A DNA stretch of 8,998 bases from NCBI GenBank assembly GCA_947623765.1, contig CANQIG010000064.1, forward strand, positions 1 to 8,998, in the 5' to 3' direction. The notes under the pieces were generated by a model. The model had not been told where the DNA came from. It worked only from the letters and a program-made list of their open reading frames with translations, and did not search any database. Positions 5,136 through 8,998 of the stretch are shown piece after piece; the first letter of the stretch is position 1, and each line of letters begins with the position of its first letter. A program made the position numbers and the translations under genes. Origin of the DNA: an uncultured Clostridia bacterium. Its GTDB lineage: Bacteria; Bacillota; Clostridia; Oscillospirales; Acutalibacteraceae.

Positions 5136-6983
5136 TTATTCGACGTCCTTGAAATCCGCGTCGTAGACGTCGCCCGTGCCGCCCGGCTGCCCGCCGGCGT
5201 TCGGACCCGCGCCCGGCGTGCCGTACGGCGGCTGCGGGCCGCCCTGCGGGGCCGCGTTCTTGTACATCTTCTCGCTGACCGCATAGACCGCCTTCTGCAG
5301 GTCGTCCATCCCGGCCTTGATGTTCTCCACCGTGCCGTTCGTGAGCTGCCCGCGCAGCGCCGCGATCTTGGAATTGAGCTCCGTCTTGTCCGCGTCGTCG
5401 AGCTTGTCGCCGTTCTCATTGACGAGCTTCTCCGCCGTGTAGCAGAGGTTCTCCGCGTTGTTCTTCGTGTCAACCTCCTCGCGGCGCTTCTTGTCCTCCT
5501 CCGCGAACTGCTCCGCCGCCTTGACGGCCTTATCGATGTCCTCCTTGCTCATGTTGGAGGACGAGGTGATCGTGATCTTCTGCTCCTTGCCGGTGCCGAG
5601 GTCCTTCGCGGAGACATTCACGATGCCATTCGCGTCGATGTCGAACGTGACCTCGATCTGCGGGATGCCGCGCGGCGCCGGGGCGATGCCGTCGAGCCGG
5701 AACAGCCCGAGCTGCTTGTTGTCGCGCGCGAATTCGCGCTCGCCCTGCAGGACGTTGACCTCGACCTGCGTCTGGCCATCCGCCGCCGTCGAGAAGATCT
5801 GGCTCTTCTTCGTCGGGATCGTCGTGTTGCGGTCGATGATGCGGGTCATGACACCGCCCATGGTCTCCACGCCGAGGGACAGCGGCGTGACGTCGAGCAG
5901 CAGGAGGCCCTGCACCTCGCCGCCGAGCACGCCGGCCTGCAGCGCCGCGCCGATCGCGACGCATTCATCCGGGTTGATGCCCTTGAACGGCTCCTTGCCG
6001 ATGAAATTCTTGACCGCGTCCTGCACGGCGGGGATCCGGGAGGAACCGCCCACCATCAGGACCTTATTGATCTGGCCGATGGAGAGACCGGAATCGGAGA
6101 GCGCCTGGCGCACCGGGCCCATCGTCATCTCGACGAGGTCGGCGGTCAGCTCGTTGAACTTCGCGCGGCTGAGCGTGAGGTCGAGGTGCTTCGGACCGGA
6201 GGCGTCCGCCGTGATGAACGGCAGGTTGATCGAAGCGCTCGTCATGCCGGAGAGCTCGATCTTCGCCTTCTCCGCCGCTTCCTTGATGCGCTGCATCGCC
6301 ATCTTGTCGCCGGAAAGATCCATGCCGTCGGACATCTTGAAGCTCGTCACGATCCAGTCCATGATGCGCTTGTCGAAGTCGTCGCCGCCGAGGCGGTTGT
6401 TGCCGGCGGTCGCGAGCACTTCCTGCACGCCGTCGCCCATCTCGATGATGGAGACGTCGAACGTGCCGCCGCCGAGGTCATAGACCATGATCTTCTGGTC
6501 GTCTTCCTTGTCGATGCCGTAGGAGAGCGCCGCCGCCGTCGGTTCGTTGATGATGCGCTTGACGTCGAGGCCCGCGATCTTGCCCGCGTCCTTCGTGGCC
6601 TGCCGCTGCGCGTCGGTGAAGTACGCCGGCACGGTGATGACCGCGCTCGTGATCGTCTCGCCGAGGTACGCCTCCGCGTCGGCCTTGAGCTTCTGCAGGA
6701 TCATCGCGGAGATCTCCTGCGGGGTGTAGTGCTTGCCGTCGATGGTGACTTTGTGGTCCGTGCCCATCTCGCGCTTGATGGAGGAGATCGTCCGGTCCGG
6801 GTTGGTGATGGCCTGGCGCTTCGCGACCTGCCCCACCATGCGCTCGCCGGTCTTCGAGAACGCGACGACGGACGGCGTCGTGCGCGCGCCCTCCGCGTTC
6901 GCGATGACGACGGGCTCGCCGCCTTCAATGACCGCGACGCACGAATTTGTTGTGCCGAGATCGATACCGATCGTTTTTGCCAT
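5136..6983 (-). CDS. dnaK: Chaperone protein DnaK (Hsp70)
   Basis: A complete 615-residue Hsp70, the ATP-driven folding chaperone of the cytoplasm. The nucleotide-binding domain shows phosphate-1 DLGTTNS (8-14), the TVPAYF segment (117-122), phosphate-2 VYDLGGGTFD (167-176) and the adenosine motif VGGSSRIP (311-318). The allosteric linker LLLDVTPLSLG is at 361-371. The substrate domain follows (NTTIPTKKSQIFSTAADGQT), then a helical lid and a Gly/Pro-rich tail ending DADFKDVE. After IKREMG (about 69-74) it goes straight to KVTIDGKHYTP, so it lacks the insert present in Gram-negative DnaK; this is a Gram-positive trait. The start ATG at 6983 follows AAGGAAGG at eight bases spacing. Unusually, about 1.18 kb of repeats separates it from grpE, so it may need its own promoter; none is convincing by eye. 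Confidence 0.98.
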   Translation of the reverse strand: MAKTIGIDLGTTNSCVAVIEGGEPVVIANAEGARTTPSVVAFSKTGERMVGQVAKRQAITNPDRTISSIKREMGTDHKVTIDGKHYTPQEISAMILQKLKADAEAYLGETITSAVITVPAYFTDAQRQATKDAGKIAGLDVKRIINEPTAAALSYGIDKEDDQKIMVYDLGGGTFDVSIIEMGDGVQEVLATAGNNRLGGDDFDKRIMDWIVTSFKMSDGMDLSGDKMAMQRIKEAAEKAKIELSGMTSASINLPFITADASGPKHLDLTLSRAKFNELTADLVEMTMGPVRQALSDSGLSIGQINKVLMVGGSSRIPAVQDAVKNFIGKEPFKGINPDECVAIGAALQAGVLGGEVQGLLLLDVTPLSLGVETMGGVMTRIIDRNTTIPTKKSQIFSTAADGQTQVEVNVLQGEREFARDNKQLGLFRLDGIAPAPRGIPQIEVTFDIDANGIVNVSAKDLGTGKEQKITITSSSNMSKEDIDKAVKAAEQFAEEDKKRREEVDTKNNAENLCYTAEKLVNENGDKLDDADKTELNSKIAALRGQLTNGTVENIKAGMDDLQKAVYAVSEKMYKNAAPQGGPQPPYGTPGAGPNAGGQPGGTGDVYDADFKDVE

Positions 6984-7084
6984 GATAATTACCTTCCTTT
7001 TTAGTATGAAATCAAGATGTTCTGCATTTATGGATAAACGCTTTCGCGTATATCTTTTGGTTCCTCATCGTCCCGCCCCGAGAA
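6984..7084. other. Immediate upstream region of dnaK
   Basis: About 100 bases between the repeat array and the dnaK start. On the minus strand it contains the hairpin ACGC-GAAA-GCGT and the dnaK ribosome binding site. The best -10-like hexamer, CATACT close to the RBS, has no good -35. No CIRCE sequence (TTAGCACTC-N9-GAGTGCTAA) is present. Confidence 0.5.
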
Positions 7085-7751
7085 AACGCACCCGCTTCCT
7101 CTAAGCGAAAATTCGCTATTCAATTCCGAAAGGCCGTACCTTCCGAACGCCAGCCGAAATCCATTCCCGGTCTCGAACCCTCCCGGAAACGCTCACCCGC
7201 TTTCGCGAAGCGAATCCTGCTCCCTCGGCCCGAAAAGCTGAACCTCCCAGCCTCAAGCCCTAGATGGCTCCCAGTGTCAAACTCGCCCGGAAAAGCACCC
7301 GCTTTCACGAAGCGAATCTCTTTCCCCCGGCCCGAAAAGCTGAACCTTCCAGCCTCAGGCCCTAGATGGCTCCCAGTGTCAAACTCGCCCGGAAAAGCAC
7401 CCGCTTTCGCAAAGCGAATCCCATTCCTGCGGCCCGAGAGACTGAACCTTCCAGCCTCAACCCGTAACCTGCCCCGGCCTTGAGCTCGCCCGAAAAGCCT
7501 ATCCGCTTTCGCGAAGCGAATCCCATTCCCCCGGCTCGAAAGCTGAACCTTCCAGCCTCAAACCCTAACCGTCCTCCGGCCTCGAGCCACCCGGAAAAGC
7601 TCGCCCGCTTCTGCGAAGCAAATCCCGTGCCCCCCCGCCTGAAAAGCTGAACCTTCCAGCCTCAAGCCTTAACCGGCTCCCGGCCTCGAACCTCCCGGAA
7701 AATCTCACCCGCTTCCGCGAAGCGAATCTCTTGCCGCTGGCCCGAAAAGCC

Positions 7752-7868
7752 GAACCTTCCAGCCTCAAGCCTTAACCGGTTTCCGGCCTCGAGCCCGCCC
7801 GAAAAGCTGCACCTTCCAGCCTCAAACCTCAATCGGTTCCTGGCCTCGAACCTCCCGGAAAATCTCGC
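7752..7868. repeat. Partial-unit duplication lacking the hairpin core
   Basis: Two successive copies of the GAAAAGC...CCTTCCAGCCTCAA...CCGGTT...GGCCTCGA segment (near 7745-7800 and 7801-7855) stand side by side without a CGCTTTCGCG core between them. This explains the 160-base spacing in the array. Short GCCCGAAAAGC-type homology at both ends suggests slippage or recombination within the array. Confidence 0.6.
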
Positions 7869-7991
7869 CCGCTTTCGCGAAGCGAATCCCGCTCCCCCGG
7901 CCCGGAAAGCTAAACCTTCCAGCCTCAAGCCTTAACCAGCTCCCGGCCTCGAGCCCGCCCGGAAAAGCTCGCCCGCTTTCGCGAAGCGAAA

Positions 7992-8012
7992 TTTCGGTCC
8001 TTCGGACCGGAA
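7992..8012. repeat. Hairpin in the diverged repeat unit
   Basis: TTTCGGTCC (7992-8000) pairs with GGACCGGAA (8004-8012) around a TTC loop: nine pairs with one G-T. It directly follows the CGCTTTCGCGAAGCG core, so two hairpins lie in tandem. Confidence 0.7.
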
Positions 8013-8039
8013 AGGCTGTACTTTCTGGCTGCGAATGAA

Positions 8040-8055
8040 AAATGCTCCAGCATTT
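8040..8055. repeat. Short perfect hairpin following GCGAATGAAA
   Basis: AAATGCT (8040-8046) pairs perfectly with AGCATTT (8049-8055) around CC. It occupies the same place in its repeat unit, just after TTTCTGGCTGCGAATGAAA, as the long hairpin at 8140-8180 does in the next unit. Confidence 0.65.
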
Positions 8056-8104
8056 CCCGCCTCTCTCCGGTCCGAGAAAGCACAGCCGCTTCCGCGAAGC
8101 GAAA

Positions 8105-8125
8105 TTTCGGTCCTGCGGACCGAAA
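8105..8125. repeat. Perfect nine-base-pair hairpin in the grpE-proximal unit
   Basis: TTTCGGTCC (8105-8113) pairs perfectly with GGACCGAAA (8117-8125) around TGC. It is the counterpart of the hairpin at 7992-8012: the loop differs (TTC against TGC) and the G-T pair has become A-T, so pairing is kept despite base changes. Confidence 0.75.
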
Positions 8126-8139
8126 AGGCTATACTTTCT

Positions 8140-8180
8140 GGTTGCGAATGAAAAAAGCAGAGCTTTTTTAATTCGCAACC
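8140..8180 (-). terminator. Long inverted repeat overlapping the grpE stop codon; possible terminator
   Basis: GGTTGCGAAT (8140-8149) pairs with ATTCGCAACC (8171-8180), and AAAAAAGC (8151-8158) with GCTTTTTT (8162-8169). The loop is three bases, and there is a single mismatch between the two blocks. The distal arm is the end of grpE itself (Val-Ala-Asn and the stop at 8168-8170). On the minus strand the inner stem ends in a run of six T, as in some intrinsic terminators, but it is poor in G-C. It could terminate, attenuate or stabilise the hrcA-grpE message. Confidence 0.55.
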
Positions 8181-8746
8181 GAGACCATCGCGTGCCGCAC
8201 GACCTTGTCCCCGAGCATATAGCCCTTCTGGAACACCGCCGCGATCACGTTCTCGCCGAGGCTCTCGTCGTCCACATGGGCGACCGCGTTGTGCAGCGCC
8301 GGGTCGAACGGCTCGCCCGCAGCGCCGATCTCGCGGATGCCGAGCTTTTCAAAGCTCGCGCGGAACTGGTTCGCGATCATCTCCACGCCCTTCCTCATGT
8401 CCTCAGCGGACGCGTTTTCCTGCGCCAGCGCCCGGTCGATGTTGTCGGCCACCGGCAGGATCGCGTTCACCGTGTCGGAAACGGCGTTGTTGTACGTCGC
8501 GGTCTTCTCCGCCGCGGAGCGCTTGCGGAAGTTGTCGTACTCCGCGAGCACCCGCAGGTGCTGTTCCCGCGCCGCGTCCATTTCCTTTTGGAGCTTCTCG
8601 TAGTCCTCCTTCGGGACGGTCTCCTTCTTCTTTTTGCGGCTTTTTTCTTTTTTGTCTTCCGCCGCAGATTCGGTTTCCGCTTCGGAAGCGGTCTCCTTCG
8701 TCTCCTCGGGCTCTTCCGTTTCCGGGACCTGCTTTTCCTCTGCCAT
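8168..8746 (-). CDS. grpE: Nucleotide exchange factor GrpE
   Basis: GrpE works as a dimer that releases ADP from DnaK and resets the chaperone cycle. The ATG at 8746 gives 192 residues and has AGGAA about nine bases upstream; an in-frame GTG at 8755 sits too close to that site. Residues 1-45 are a charged, probably disordered tail (Glu-rich, then a Lys/Arg run near 37-41). Residues about 47-88 form the long coiled coil and include the conserved LRVLAEYDNFRKR (64-76). A helical bundle follows, then the beta domain with the family signature: EPFDPALHNAV (145-155), and QKGYMLGDKVVRHAMVSVAN at the very end. It begins 17 bases after the hrcA stop, so the two are co-transcribed. The last codons lie within a long inverted repeat that borders the repeat array. 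Confidence 0.96.
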   Translation of the reverse strand: MAEEKQVPETEEPEETKETASEAETESAAEDKKEKSRKKKKETVPKEDYEKLQKEMDAAREQHLRVLAEYDNFRKRSAAEKTATYNNAVSDTVNAILPVADNIDRALAQENASAEDMRKGVEMIANQFRASFEKLGIREIGAAGEPFDPALHNAVAHVDDESLGENVIAAVFQKGYMLGDKVVRHAMVSVAN

Positions 8747-8763
8747 CCGAAACACTTCCTTTC

Positions 8764-8998
8764 CTATTCTTCCCGATACAACGCCGTGAGCAGCGCCCCG
8801 ACGCGTTCCGCTGTGAACGCGGTCCGCGCCGCCATCCGCGCATAGTCCATCCGCATCGGGCCGACCACCGCGACAGCGCCCATGTCCTCCCGGCCGACAA
8901 AGTACCGTGCCGAGACGACGGACGATTCCGCGAGCTCCGAAACGCCGTTTTCCGCGCCGATCCGGATCCGCGTCCTCCCCTTCCCGCCGGAAAGCATC
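8764..8998 (-). CDS. hrcA: Heat-inducible transcription repressor HrcA, C-terminal part (runs off right edge)
   Basis: The visible 77 or so codons end with TAG at 8764-8766. They match the C-terminal end of HrcA: an 'IGaENg...l...SvV.A.Y' stretch followed by GAVAVVGPMRMDYARMAART, the most conserved tail motif of the family (GxigviGPtRMdYarv). HrcA binds the CIRCE operator and represses dnaK- and groE-type operons; its activity depends on GroEL. The DNA-binding N-terminus and the operon promoter, where a CIRCE element would be expected, lie beyond the window. Only 17 bases separate it from grpE. The ATG at 8997 is internal, not the true start. Confidence 0.93.
   Translation of the reverse strand, partial: MLSGGKGRTRIRIGAENGVSELAESSVVSARYFVGREDMGAVAVVGPMRMDYARMAARTAFTAERVGALLTALYREE

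Larger units (their letters stand above)
7091..8135. repeat. Tandem array of about ten imperfect ~102-base units with hairpin cores
   Basis: The motif CCCGCTTTCGCGAAGCG, or a close variant, begins near 7091, 7197, 7298, 7400, 7502, 7604, 7708, 7868, 7972 and 8085. Spacings are about 106, 101, 102, 102, 102, 104, 160, 104 and 113. It folds as CGCTT/AAGCG (or CGCTTC/GAAGCG). Between cores most units share GAAAAGCTGAACCTTCCAGC, then CTCAAGCC...TAACC, then CCGGCCTCGAGCC and CCCGGAAAAGC. Units at 7253-7300 and 7355-7402 share the variant AGATGGCTCCCAGTGTCAAA, a sign of recent local duplication. The two units nearest grpE have diverged and carry a nine-pair hairpin each. Minus-strand frames give repetitive peptides but are broken by stops and period changes and have no credible ribosome binding site, so the array appears non-coding. 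It would be transcribed as RNA if grpE and dnaK share a message. Confidence 0.88.

Noticed and set aside
4153..5166. Long plus-strand ORF (337 codons) opposite dnaJ
   Set aside because: Arg/Ala/Val-rich translation typical of the antisense of a GC-rich gene; dnaJ is unmistakable on the other strand.
5458..7004. Long plus-strand ORFs opposite dnaK (5458-6483 and 6186-7004)
   Set aside because: Antisense shadows of dnaK with low-complexity composition and no family pattern.
7091..8135. CRISPR array
   Set aside because: The units are ~102-base direct tandem repeats with variation along the whole unit; there is no short invariant repeat alternating with unique spacers, and no cas genes.
7120..8178. 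Repetitive protein encoded on the minus strand of the array
   Set aside because: Peptides such as LRLEAGRFSFSG recur because most periods are near multiples of three, but frames are broken by stops and by 101-, 104- and 160-base periods, and no ribosome binding site fits.
8042..8845. 267-codon plus-strand ORF opposite grpE
   Set aside because: Antisense shadow; Phe/Leu/Arg-rich runs arise from the Lys/Glu-rich N-terminus of GrpE.

Overview
The window looks like chromosomal DNA from a fairly GC-rich member of the Clostridia (Bacillota), possibly Oscillospiraceae or a relative. The grounds are the order hrcA-grpE-dnaK-dnaJ on one strand, a DnaK lacking the N-terminal-domain insert typical of Gram-negative Hsp70s, AGGAGG ribosome binding sites, sigma-A type promoters and a TnpV-like relic of the kind found in clostridial mobile elements. 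The genus cannot be fixed from the sequence alone.

Right part (about 3925-8998, all minus strand): the class I heat-shock operon. It holds the 3' end of hrcA (repressor), then grpE (nucleotide exchange factor), dnaK (Hsp70) and dnaJ (Hsp40). HrcA represses such operons, and DnaK, DnaJ and GrpE form the folding machine. The operon is split: between grpE and dnaK lies about 1.18 kb of non-coding DNA built from roughly ten imperfect ~102-base tandem units. Each unit carries a short hairpin core, and stronger hairpins sit at the grpE end, including a long inverted repeat that overlaps the grpE stop codon. No CIRCE operator (the HrcA site) is visible in the window.

Middle part (about 2091-3924): a terminator-like hairpin follows dnaJ. 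Next come a decayed TnpV-like fragment, an otherwise featureless spacer, and an AraC-family regulator with a C-terminal GyrI-like ligand-binding domain (minus strand).

Left part (1-2090): a good promoter on the plus strand (1692-1720) leads into the remains of an ABC transporter gene. The start codon with about eight codons is joined out of frame to the last ~68 codons of the ATPase, which points to a large internal deletion. Divergent from it, a good minus-strand promoter (1579-1607) serves a probable operon: a DinB-superfamily protein, a 54-residue two-helix membrane protein, a small frameshifted ORF, and the 5' part of a GNAT acetyltransferase that runs off the left edge.

No complete novel system was found. 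The most unusual object is the tandem hairpin array inside the chaperone operon.
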